Made by a program: the position numbers and the translations under genes. The notes under the pieces are model-generated. The model was given only the letters and a program-made list of their open reading frames with translations, did no database searches and had not been told where the DNA came from. A stretch of DNA of 49,916 nucleotides from a virus. Location: positions 1 through 49,916 of IMG/VR virus record IMGVR_UViG_3300036045_000016; one strand, 5' to 3'. This document shows positions 1 to 7,018 of this stretch, piece after piece; the first letter of the stretch is position 1, and each line of letters starts with the position of its first letter.

Positions 1-127
1 GGGGGGGGCCTGTTGTCTAGTCCGCACGTTTTTCTAAGAAAGTCCGCATTAGCGGACAAATCCAAGGTTTACAAAACCGCACTTTCAAACGTTATATACT
101 ATAGAGAGTATATTTTTTACTCCTAAG
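1..127. repeat. Terminal direct repeat, left copy (assembly overlap of a circular genome)
   Basis: These 127 bases are identical to 49790-49916. A length of exactly 127 is a common assembler k-mer size, so the repeat most likely reflects a circular or permuted genome and not a packaged terminal repeat. It lies inside the divergent intergenic region, so no gene is cut. It contains the octamer AGTCCGCA twice (19-26 and 40-47), the second as part of the small hairpin TCCGC-ATTA-GCGGA. Confidence 0.9.
68..112 (+). promoter_or_regulatory. AT-rich promoter-like segment upstream of the rightward operon
   Basis: TTTACA at 68-73 followed by AT-rich sequence with TATACT at 95-100; the spacing is not ideal (17 bases to GTTATA, 21 to TATACT). 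TATACT-ATAGAG-AGTATA forms an inverted repeat over the same place, as an operator would. It precedes the structured leader and the first late gene. The assignment is weak and rests only on composition and location. Confidence 0.3.
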
Positions 128-130
128 GCT

Positions 131-340
131 ATATAGTACTATTCAGTACTGTCCTGGCTGTCCGAAGGCTTCTCCCGACAGGGAGAACCGTAAAGGCCCG
201 AAGGGCCTGTAGGACAAGCCGGTACCGCATACTTCTCTTTAGGTGTCTTCAGAAGGGGGCTGTTTTGGGACAGCCCCTCTAAACTTTCCTGTCAGTACGA
301 TTCAGTACTGCACTATTCAGTACTATTCAGTACTGTAAGG
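131..340 (+). promoter_or_regulatory. Structured leader flanked by GTAC-core repeats
   Basis: Between two clusters of ATTCAGTACT-type repeats (132-150 and 291-336) lies a compact foldable segment. TGTCCT near 149 can close with AGGACA near 211, enclosing the hairpins TTCTCCC-GACA-GGGAGAA and AGGCCC-GAA-GGGCCT. It is followed by GGGGCTGT (256-263) pairing with ACAGCCCC (270-277). No open frame is convincing here. It would be the 5' leader of the rightward transcript or a small RNA; the GTAC repeats may be protein-binding sites. Confidence 0.45.
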
Positions 341-353
341 GGGTGTTCCTTTG

Positions 354-551
354 ATGTACCAGGGCTACCCAAGCTCTCCGAGCCCGCGAGGGACTCGCTG
401 CTCCATTTGCGACTCCACTGCCGTCTTCATCGGGGACACCTGCTCCTCCTGCAACATGTCAATTCGACGCGACCTAAACCTCGGCTTCCCAAAACTGGAG
501 GCCTACCTCACCAAGTGGGCCGCATTTAGGGAGTGGGAAGGTGGGACCTAA
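354..551 (+). CDS. Small zinc-ribbon protein
   Basis: A 65-aa protein with a CSIC...CSSC arrangement (two CxxC knuckles about 11 residues apart) near residues 16-33, which is a typical treble-clef or zinc-ribbon spacing. The start is ATG 354; a TTG directly upstream is also in frame. A weak AGGGGG element lies about 12 bases before it. It is the first gene of the rightward operon and overlaps the next gene by a few bases. Function is unknown. It could be a small regulator or a structural accessory. Confidence 0.6.
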   Translation: MYQGYPSSPSPRGTRCSICDSTAVFIGDTCSSCNMSIRRDLNLGFPKLEAYLTKWAAFREWEGGT

Positions 552-735
552 GTCCACCACGACGCCTGAGTGCGTTCCTGACCGCTTCAATCGCTGTCTA
601 GACGGCGCAGAGACCGTCATTCTCACCTGGGCGCACAATCCCGCAGCCGTAATCGGCTGCCTTATCTGCATTTTCCTACTTTTCGCGTGGGTTGCAGCTC
701 GTCCGAGCTCCCCCGCAGACGACTCTAAGGAGTAG
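541..735 (+). CDS. Small single-pass membrane protein
   Basis: A 64-aa protein with a hydrophilic N-terminal half, one strongly hydrophobic segment at about residues 33-54 and a short acidic tail, so a single membrane span is likely. GTG start with AGGGAG seven bases upstream, overlapping the end of the preceding zinc-ribbon gene. No family is recognised. A small membrane gene this early in a late operon could affect the host envelope, but that is a guess. Confidence 0.55.
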   Translation: MGPKSTTTPECVPDRFNRCLDGAETVILTWAHNPAAVIGCLICIFLLFAWVAARPSSPADDSKE

Positions 736-740
736 CCAGC

Positions 741-953
741 TTGTTCAACCCCTTCCGGCGCAACAAGCGCCGCGTTCTCATGCTCGTTTCTGTCGGAGAG
801 CACCCGGCCGGCACCGTAACCTTCCTCCCCACCGCCATTGCCGACCGTTTCGTCGCTCGGGGCTACGCCGCAGGGGAGCTAAGCCGCCCATTTAACGAGC
901 AGGAGCTCAACGAGCTCCGTTCTAACCCCCCTAGCCAGACCGTGAGCGTCTAG
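741..953 (+). CDS. Small phage protein, likely virion-associated
   Basis: A 70-aa protein starting at TTG 741, with AAGGAG overlapping the previous stop. The N-terminus is very basic (FRRNKRR). The middle resembles short virion-associated proteins that carry a G-(D/T)-V...A..LVARGYA pattern (here FLPTAIADRFVARGYA). It sits directly before a row of structural genes. No enzymatic motif is visible. Confidence 0.55.
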   Translation: MFNPFRRNKRRVLMLVSVGEHPAGTVTFLPTAIADRFVARGYAAGELSRPFNEQELNELRSNPPSQTVSV

Positions 954-1361
954 ATGGCCTCTGCGCACTACGACCTAACGCTCAAGCGGTTTCTCGATGC
1001 CGATGACGACATGCTGGTGGACACCATTAAGGTCCGGCTGGTCCGAGTCTCCGCCTATACCTTCTCCCAGAGCCACGACTTTCTCAATGACCTGCCTGCA
1101 GCCATCGTCACGGACGTCACTCTGGGCTCCAAGACCACTGATGGGGCCGGTTCGCACCCTGGCTGCTTCAACGCCGCTGATGCCGTCTTTACCGCAGTCC
1201 CTTCCGGGGCAGCTATCGACGCCTTGGTGATCTACAAAGACACTGGTACCGCCTCCACGTCCCCCTTGATCGCCTATATCGACGGCTTCTCCGTCACCCC
1301 GAACGGCGGCGACATCACCGTCCAGTGGTCCAACTCTAGCCCGTTCATTTTCAAGATCTAA
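954..1361 (+). CDS. Phage structural protein (decoration/fibre type)
   Basis: A 135-aa beta-rich protein. The C-terminal half has the segment LIAYIDGF...PNGGDITVQW ending FIFKI, a pattern I associate with small phage structural proteins encoded next to spike and fibre genes. It begins at ATG immediately after the preceding stop and has no clear Shine-Dalgarno site, so it may be translationally coupled. The exact role (head decoration or tail fibre) cannot be read from the sequence. Confidence 0.6.
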   Translation: MASAHYDLTLKRFLDADDDMLVDTIKVRLVRVSAYTFSQSHDFLNDLPAAIVTDVTLGSKTTDGAGSHPGCFNAADAVFTAVPSGAAIDALVIYKDTGTASTSPLIAYIDGFSVTPNGGDITVQWSNSSPFIFKI

Positions 1362-1362
1362 T

Positions 1363-2202
1363 ATGGCCGAGATTGCAGACCTCTCCGCCCTCGTTAACCG
1401 TCTGACGGGGGGCAACTCCGGCACCCCGGAGCACCTGTTCTTCCACAAGCAGGAGCGCGTCAACGGAGCGCTTGCTGCCGCTACCGTCGCCGGACGCTGG
1501 ACATCCCTCTGGCGCTACGAAGGGCAGCCGGCCCACGGAGCAGTGCAGGGCGCTACCGGAGCCGCTTTCGACAACACCACCAACGGCGGGCTCAAGCAGG
1601 CCGACCCCGGCGGGGGTCGCCAGAAGTGGCTAGTCGGCGCCAACCTTCACTCCAACGTCGCCGGCACCATCGTCCTCTACGACCGCCTGGCGGCGGACGG
1701 AACATTCTCCGGCACCACCACGACAGCCCAAACCGTCTCTTTTACCCCGCCGTCACGGTACTCCAGCGGCGTCGGCAACCAGGTCTGGATCGAAATTCAG
1801 ACTGCCATCGGCTCTACAGCCACTACGGCCACCGTCAACTACACCGATCAGGACGGCAACACCGGCGTTATTTCTCCGACGTTCTCTATCGGCGGCGCGG
1901 GACTCCAGGAGGCCGAAAGGATCATTCCTGTCTCCCTGGCTACCGGCGACACCGGTGTCCGCAATGTGGCAGACGTAGACCTTGTCGCCTCTACCGGCAC
2001 AGCCGGCGACTTCGCCGTGATCCTGGCACACCCGCTGGTCACCATCCCCGTCTACGGAGGCGGCGGTACCTCTCGCGACCTGATTTTCGGTGACCCCGGG
2101 GTTATCGAAATTCCCACGGACGCCTGTCTCGCAATGGCCTGGATCGCCAACGGCACTACTCGCCCGCAGATTTTCGGCTCGCTTCACATGTTGGAGGCGT
2201 AA
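1363..2202 (+). CDS. Structural protein, paralogue 1 of a tandem pair
   Basis: A 279-aa protein rich in Gly, Thr, Ala and Val. It shares a colinear pattern with the next gene: a VxxxxLYDRL / LMLIDRL strand, TTTTAQ(T/N)V, a YTDQD(G/N)N segment, then a GDTGVR motif followed by ASTGTAGDF. The two look like duplicated beta-rich virion proteins. Its stop overlaps the ATG of the paralogue (TAATG). Likely a head- or tail-decorating protein. Confidence 0.65.
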   Translation: MAEIADLSALVNRLTGGNSGTPEHLFFHKQERVNGALAAATVAGRWTSLWRYEGQPAHGAVQGATGAAFDNTTNGGLKQADPGGGRQKWLVGANLHSNVAGTIVLYDRLAADGTFSGTTTTAQTVSFTPPSRYSSGVGNQVWIEIQTAIGSTATTATVNYTDQDGNTGVISPTFSIGGAGLQEAERIIPVSLATGDTGVRNVADVDLVASTGTAGDFAVILAHPLVTIPVYGGGGTSRDLIFGDPGVIEIPTDACLAMAWIANGTTRPQIFGSLHMLEA

Positions 2203-3032
2203 TGCCCGTCGCAGACCTCGACACCTTCCGCTCTAAGACCGACAACCCGTGGCAGCCTGTCCCGATCACCAAGTCCGGCCCTACCTCGGTCGCCGCCGCG
2301 CGCGCGATCCGAAGCATGTGGACGGTAGCCCCATTCGCTGGCACCACCCCGGCCGGCGCTGTCGCCCCGTCAATGGCTACGACCGGGGCTATGGAAATCA
2401 ACTTCCGCCAAAACCCCGGCGGTGGTAACGACCTCTGGTTGGCTGCAGTCGATGTCATAAGCTCTGTGCCGGCAAACGTCGGTATGCATCTGATGCTCAT
2501 CGACCGGCTTTCGCATATGGGCGGGCTTAGCGCGACGACAACTACCGCCCAGAACGTCAATACGGCGGCTTTGACGCGATATACCCTCGGCGCCGGCGTC
2601 ATGATGGGGGTCGAGATCTACACACAGATCGGCACCACGGCGACCACCCTCACCGCGAGCTACACCGACCAGGACAACAACTCCGGCATCACCAGCCCCG
2701 TGATTACATTCGGCGGAACCAGCTACCGGGAAGTCAACACCCTGCTGGTGCTGCCGCTGGCAGAAGGCGACACCGGGGTGCGGTCGGTACAGACCGTGAC
2801 CGTGGCGGCGACCACCGGCACCGCCGGCAACTTCGGTGTCACGCTGTTCAAGCCGCTGGCCTTGATCCCCCTCGTCTGCGGCATGCCGACCTCTTGGAAC
2901 GCCTTGATGGGCGGCTGCGGGCAGTTGGCAGAGATTGCTGACGACGCCTGCCTTGGCTGGATGGTGGTTTGTTTCGCCGGGCAGACAACCTCCGCGACGA
3001 TCCACGGCCAAGTCCGCTTCATCGAAGCCTAG
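2202..3032 (+). CDS. Structural protein, paralogue 2 of a tandem pair
   Basis: A 276-aa protein homologous along its length to the preceding 279-aa protein: same order of LMLIDRL, TTTTAQNV, YTDQDNN, GDTGVR and ATTGTAGNF blocks, and a matching C-terminus (..VRFIEA against ..LHMLEA). N-terminal parts diverge more. The start ATG overlaps the preceding stop, so the pair should be co-translated. Probably two related subunits of one virion structure. Confidence 0.65.
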   Translation: MPVADLDTFRSKTDNPWQPVPITKSGPTSVAAARAIRSMWTVAPFAGTTPAGAVAPSMATTGAMEINFRQNPGGGNDLWLAAVDVISSVPANVGMHLMLIDRLSHMGGLSATTTTAQNVNTAALTRYTLGAGVMMGVEIYTQIGTTATTLTASYTDQDNNSGITSPVITFGGTSYREVNTLLVLPLAEGDTGVRSVQTVTVAATTGTAGNFGVTLFKPLALIPLVCGMPTSWNALMGGCGQLAEIADDACLGWMVVCFAGQTTSATIHGQVRFIEA

Positions 3033-3035
3033 AAC

Positions 3036-3629
3036 ATGGCCTACATCTACCGGCGCGGCCAGCGGCGCGTCTTTGTCGTCCCCAACGCCGGCATGGCGGA
3101 CAACCTGCGCGTTCTTCCCCTGGAGGCGGCAGCAAGCGCCCAGACGGTCACTCCGGCCGGCCTTGCATCGGCCAGTTCTTTCGGTACCGTCACCATTGTC
3201 CCGGGCAACGTCACTGTCGCCGTCTCCGGGCTGGCCTCAGCCAGCGCTTTCGGCGCCCCGACAGTCACCGTCGCAGGGCAAACGGTTACTCCCGCAGGGC
3301 TCGCATCCGCCAGTTCCTTCGGGACCGTCACCATCATCCCCGGCGGCGTTATCGTGCCGGTATCGGGACTGGCGTCAGCCAGCTCCTTTGGCGCAGTTAC
3401 CATTATCCCCGGGGGAGTTATCGTCTCTCCCGCCGGACTCGCTAGCGCCTCCTCATTCAGCGCTGTCACGATCCTCACAGGCGGCGTCACCGTCACTGTT
3501 TCTGGGCTCGGCTCTGCCTCTCAGATCGGCAACCCCAACGTCTTTGGGGACTTCGTCCCGGACGGCTCAACCTTCATGCGCATCCTATCCCGCGTTCACT
3601 TCGGCAACAGGAGACACCTGAACCTCTAA
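3036..3629 (+). CDS. Repeat-containing structural protein (G-L-A-S-A-S-x-F-G repeats)
   Basis: A 197-aa protein with about six tandem repeats of 22-24 residues between about residues 39 and 177. Each carries the core GLASASSFG followed by (T/A)VTI(I/V)PGG and a short V-V/T-V link. Similar GIASAEAFG-type repeats are known in phage virion proteins. A basic head (YRRGQRRVFVVP) precedes them and a non-repeat tail follows. The repeat number is probably variable between relatives. Confidence 0.65.
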   Translation: MAYIYRRGQRRVFVVPNAGMADNLRVLPLEAAASAQTVTPAGLASASSFGTVTIVPGNVTVAVSGLASASAFGAPTVTVAGQTVTPAGLASASSFGTVTIIPGGVIVPVSGLASASSFGAVTIIPGGVIVSPAGLASASSFSAVTILTGGVTVTVSGLGSASQIGNPNVFGDFVPDGSTFMRILSRVHFGNRRHLNL

Positions 3630-3898
3630 TGTCCATCCAGATGGGCTGGTACGGCGGTCCCGGCGGGCTTGACTCCCCGGCTACTGCTGCATTCAGCGTC
3701 ACCCCCAACGATTCCACAGACTTTGCCTTCTATACCCGCGGCTTGTGGATCGGTGGTGCAGGCAACCTCTCGGTACAGATGATGAACGACACCATTCTGA
3801 CGTTCTCCGGTGTCCCTGCCGGTACCCTCCTGCCCCTCGCCGTCCGAAAAGTTCGTGCAACCGGCACGACCGCTACGAACATCGTCGGTGTCTATTAG
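3629..3898 (+). CDS. Spike-base-like protein
   Basis: An 89-aa protein beginning at an ATG overlapping the previous stop (TAATG). The pattern AFSVTPNDSTDF...RGLWIGGAGNL...FSGVPAGTLLPLAVRKVRATGTTATNIVGVY matches the small spike base protein family described for gene-transfer-agent and phage heads (RCAP_rcc01079 type). The C-terminal signature is the strongest part. It probably anchors head spikes or fibres; the capsid genes lie 7 kb downstream. Confidence 0.7.
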   Translation: MSIQMGWYGGPGGLDSPATAAFSVTPNDSTDFAFYTRGLWIGGAGNLSVQMMNDTILTFSGVPAGTLLPLAVRKVRATGTTATNIVGVY

Positions 3899-3923
3899 CC
3901 CCCTCTAAGGAGTAAGCAATCGT

Positions 3924-4577
3924 ATGCGCGCCACTCGGGATGACCTCCTGCTGGCAAAGATTGCCCTGCTCGAATCCGAGCGGGAGCGCAATCTAAGGAT
4001 CGCAGAGAAGAACGACGTCGAAACCAAGATGCTCAACCGCCGCCTTCGGGATGAGAATGCTTCGTCCAACGAGGCCCAGGTTTACTACTTCCACGGCCCC
4101 GTAAGCCCTATCACGTCTGCCGACTGCGTGGAGCTGTTGGCTATGTGGGCGCGTAAGAACCCTGGTTCCGACATGACTGTGGTCTTCAATAGCCCCGGGG
4201 GCTCCGTCTTCGAGGGCCTGGCGCTCTACGACTCCATCCAGGACATTCGTGCCCGTGGACATCACGTGACTACGAAGTCCATCGGCATGGCAGCCTCAAT
4301 GGGAGGCGTGCTTCTTCAGGCCGGAGACGAGCGGGTGATGGGCCAAAACGGCTTTATGCTCATCCACGAGGTTTCCGGCGGAAACATGGGCAAAGCCTCG
4401 GAGCTGGAGGACGTCCTCAAGTTCATGGGGCGTCTCCAAGACAAGTGCTGCGGCATCCTGGCAAGCCGATCCACCTTGTCGGTGGCGCAAATCAAGCGCA
4501 GGTGGAAGAAGACCGACTGGTGGCTCGACTCTGAGGAAGCCCTACGATACGGCTTCATCGATCGGATTGAGGAGTAG
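3924..4577 (+). CDS. ClpP-like (S14) prohead/maturation protease
   Basis: A 217-aa protein with a coiled N-terminus and a ClpP fold from about residue 55. It has the SPGGSV oxyanion-side motif, the nucleophile Ser in the GMAASMGG segment, the catalytic His in MLIHEVSGG, and a C-terminal helix. Phage ClpP homologues usually mature the head. Here the gene is just before TerL and 6 kb from the scaffold/capsid pair, an unusual place. AAGGAG lies 11 bases before the ATG. The stop TAG is in the same frame as the terminase reading frame that follows. Confidence 0.8.
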   Translation: MRATRDDLLLAKIALLESERERNLRIAEKNDVETKMLNRRLRDENASSNEAQVYYFHGPVSPITSADCVELLAMWARKNPGSDMTVVFNSPGGSVFEGLALYDSIQDIRARGHHVTTKSIGMAASMGGVLLQAGDERVMGQNGFMLIHEVSGGNMGKASELEDVLKFMGRLQDKCCGILASRSTLSVAQIKRRWKKTDWWLDSEEALRYGFIDRIEE

Positions 4578-4667
4578 CTGCCTTCCTATCATGCGAGGGT
4601 AACTACCCCGTCAGTCAAAGATCTAGGTGAGCGGGTCCTAGCGTATCCCGACAAGTTCCAGTGGTTC

Positions 4668-6092
4668 TTGTCCAAGGGATACCAACCGCATCCGTTCCAG
4701 ACAATCTTCCATACCCTCGAAAATGGTCCCAAGCTCTGTCGATTCCGGCACCTTGTGGCAGGTCGTCGTGGTGGTAAAACGCTGTCAGCGGCGTGGGAGC
4801 TTCTCTATTATCTGCTCCACCCCGAGCGTCACCACCGGGACGCCCACCAGCAGGACTCTGATCGTCCCCTCGTCGCCTGGGTTCTGACCAAGGACTACCC
4901 CTCGGGCCTACCGGCCCTCCTGACCTTCAGACAGGTTCTACAGGAGGCGGGGCTCCAGCACGGCGTCGAGTACAAGGAGAACAAAGGCAATCGGTGGTTC
5001 GAGTTCGAGAATGGCTCCTGGCTCTTCTTCAAGACGGCTGACGACCCGAACTCCCTCCGTGGTGCCGGTCTCGACTTCCTCTGGATGGACGAGGCCTCCT
5101 TCATCCCCAACGAAGACGCCTGGATGGTTGTGCGCCCGGCCCTGGCCGACCGACTTGGTTCAGTCCTCGCTACGACGACGCCGGACTACAAGAACTGGTT
5201 TTACGACGAGTTCTGGGGCGAGAAGGCCCTTACCGACGATCGCATCGGACGGGTGGAGTACTGGTCGATCGACAATCCGTACTTTAACGAGGAAGAGTGG
5301 CAGTACGTCAAGGAGAACACCCACCCGCTGATCTTCCGACGCGAGTACTGCGCTGACTGGAACGCTATGGCGGGCCGCGAGCTCGCCGGCGAGTGGCTCA
5401 AGTATTGGGGCTACAAGGCCGACCCGGCCGCAGACATCATCACCCTCCCCCGGGATAGCGATGGGAAGCTGAAGCCGCTGCGGTTCTACATCGGCGTTGA
5501 CCCCGCTATCTCACTCAACGACAAGGCCGACCACTTCGCTATGGCTTGTGTGGCCGTAACCGAGGACCACAGTCAGGCCTTCCTGTACGACACCTACCGT
5601 GACCACATTCCGTTCCCGGAGCAGTTGGACAAGATCGCAGAGTGGCACGCTAAGTACCACCCGCAGTACATCGGAGTCGAGGCTGTCGCCTATCAGGCAG
5701 CCCTGGCTCAGCAGGCGCTTCGTCTCCCCGGACTCCCGAACGTCATCAACATGTTCGCGAAGGGGAAGAAGTTTGAGCGCATCCTGGCGATGGCTCCTCT
5801 CTTCAAGACCGGACGCATCCGGATTAAGAAGGAGCACTCTGACTTCATCGACGAGTGGTTGGACTACGACTCGGAGCTTAGGAATCCGAAGGACGACCTC
5901 CTCGACGCGGTAGAGATCGCACTGCGCACCGCTGGTGCGCTCCTTCCGGGAATGCCCTCCAGCACTCCCGACCTCCCTTGGACGGAGGACGATATGCCGG
6001 CCGGTTCTCTAGAGATGCTCGCCCTGCGCGACCGTCCCGGACACCGGCGACGTAATGCCCCCTGGGATGAACACCTAGGAACAAACTTCTAA
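4668..6092 (+). CDS. terL: Terminase large subunit
   Basis: Packaging motor ATPase and headful nuclease. Counting from TTG 4668 (474 aa), Walker A is AGRRGGKT (31-38), Walker B LDFLWMDE (135-142), the RNase H-like nuclease begins YIGVDPA (274-280), and a DDLLDA acidic motif is near 415. The frame stays open back to 4578, and the extension (..LGERVLAYPDKFQWF) reads like real protein, yet contains no ATG, GTG or TTG. TTG 4668 has no Shine-Dalgarno site, whereas GAGGAG lies at 4569-4574. The true start is therefore uncertain and may be non-standard. Confidence 0.88.
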   Translation: MSKGYQPHPFQTIFHTLENGPKLCRFRHLVAGRRGGKTLSAAWELLYYLLHPERHHRDAHQQDSDRPLVAWVLTKDYPSGLPALLTFRQVLQEAGLQHGVEYKENKGNRWFEFENGSWLFFKTADDPNSLRGAGLDFLWMDEASFIPNEDAWMVVRPALADRLGSVLATTTPDYKNWFYDEFWGEKALTDDRIGRVEYWSIDNPYFNEEEWQYVKENTHPLIFRREYCADWNAMAGRELAGEWLKYWGYKADPAADIITLPRDSDGKLKPLRFYIGVDPAISLNDKADHFAMACVAVTEDHSQAFLYDTYRDHIPFPEQLDKIAEWHAKYHPQYIGVEAVAYQAALAQQALRLPGLPNVINMFAKGKKFERILAMAPLFKTGRIRIKKEHSDFIDEWLDYDSELRNPKDDLLDAVEIALRTAGALLPGMPSSTPDLPWTEDDMPAGSLEMLALRDRPGHRRRNAPWDEHLGTNF

Positions 6093-6101
6093 GGAGTTAT
6101 T

Positions 6102-6434
6102 TTGGCTCTTGGTACTGTTACCGAGGTTAAGTCTGGCGTCTTCGGGGACCTGCGCTACGCGGTCCTTGACGTCAACGTGACCTCCGGCGCAAACTACACT
6201 ACGACCGGCGAGCTCTTCTCGCACGTCAACATTCCCGGCTTTAAGGTGAGCCTTCTGGCTGTCTCCGGCTCGCCCGGTGGGTCCGCCGGCTTTGTCGTCG
6301 TCTATGACGCTATCAACGGCAAGTTGATGGCTTTCCGACAGAACGCCACCACCGGTGCGCTCAACGAGGTTCCGGCGAACACGGATCTTTCCTCGGCAGC
6401 GAACCGCGTCCGTCTCATCGCCTTCGGGAAGTAA
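6102..6434 (+). CDS. Small structural protein
   Basis: A 110-aa beta-rich protein starting at TTG with AAGGAG 5-6 bases upstream. Contains LDVNVTSGANYTTTGE... and ends VRLIAFGK. Length, composition and location between terminase and portal suggest a minor head or fibre protein, but no known family can be named with confidence. Confidence 0.55.
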   Translation: MALGTVTEVKSGVFGDLRYAVLDVNVTSGANYTTTGELFSHVNIPGFKVSLLAVSGSPGGSAGFVVVYDAINGKLMAFRQNATTGALNEVPANTDLSSAANRVRLIAFGK

Positions 6435-6729
6435 GATGTTCTCTCGCGAGGGCGCGCCCCCCTTTGATCCGGGCGTCTGTTTCATCTGTGAGCTTGCGCC
6501 TACAGATGGCTTCGTCGATACACTTCGGGAGTTTGATGCCGGGTACTTCAACCCGCTCAACGGCCGGAAGGTTGTCTGTCTGTCTTGTGTGACTGGTCTC
6601 GCTGACGCGATCGGCTGGTCCGAGAACAAGAGCGCGCAGGGGAAGCTCAAGGCCTCCCAGGCAAAGCTGGCAGAGGCAGGCAATCGTATCGACGCCGCGC
6701 TCAAGGCCCTCTCCGAGCCTTCGGCTTAA
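6435..6729 (+). CDS. Zinc-knuckle coiled-coil protein
   Basis: A 97-aa protein from ATG 6435, chosen because it follows the preceding stop directly; the open frame extends upstream. Cys pairs CFIC (about 16-19) and CLSC (about 48-51) could bind one zinc ion. Residues 60-95 (NKSAQGKLKASQAKLAEAGN...) are predicted as a helical coiled coil. It lies between terminase and portal, so a packaging accessory role is possible but unproved. Confidence 0.6.
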
Positions 6730-7004
6730 TGGACGAGGGCCTTGTTGCCCAACTCCTTGAGATCAACAAGCAACTAACGGAGCAGATTGTCGAGCTCTCT
6801 CGGGAGCTTGCACAGACTAAGGCGCCTGTTTGGGCGCCTACCGCTCCTATCAAAACCCGCTCGTTCCCGCTGCATGTGTCGGAGAACGAGGAGGACGCGC
6901 AATACCTCCTCTCTACCGGGCAGATCAGTAAGGACGAGTACGAAGACGTACTCAAGGAGATCGGGTTCATGAACGCTGAAATCACAGTCCCGGTCGGTTT
7001 GTAG
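6729..7004 (+). CDS. Small helical phage protein upstream of portal
   Basis: A 91-aa protein. The ATG overlaps the previous stop (TAATGG). An N-terminal amphipathic helix (LLEINKQLTEQIVELSREL) is followed by a Pro-rich linker and an acidic C-terminal segment. No family is recognised. Tight spacing to the portal gene suggests co-expression. Confidence 0.55.
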   Translation: MDEGLVAQLLEINKQLTEQIVELSRELAQTKAPVWAPTAPIKTRSFPLHVSENEEDAQYLLSTGQISKDEYEDVLKEIGFMNAEITVPVGL

Positions 7005-7018
7005 AGAGGAGGTGAGCC

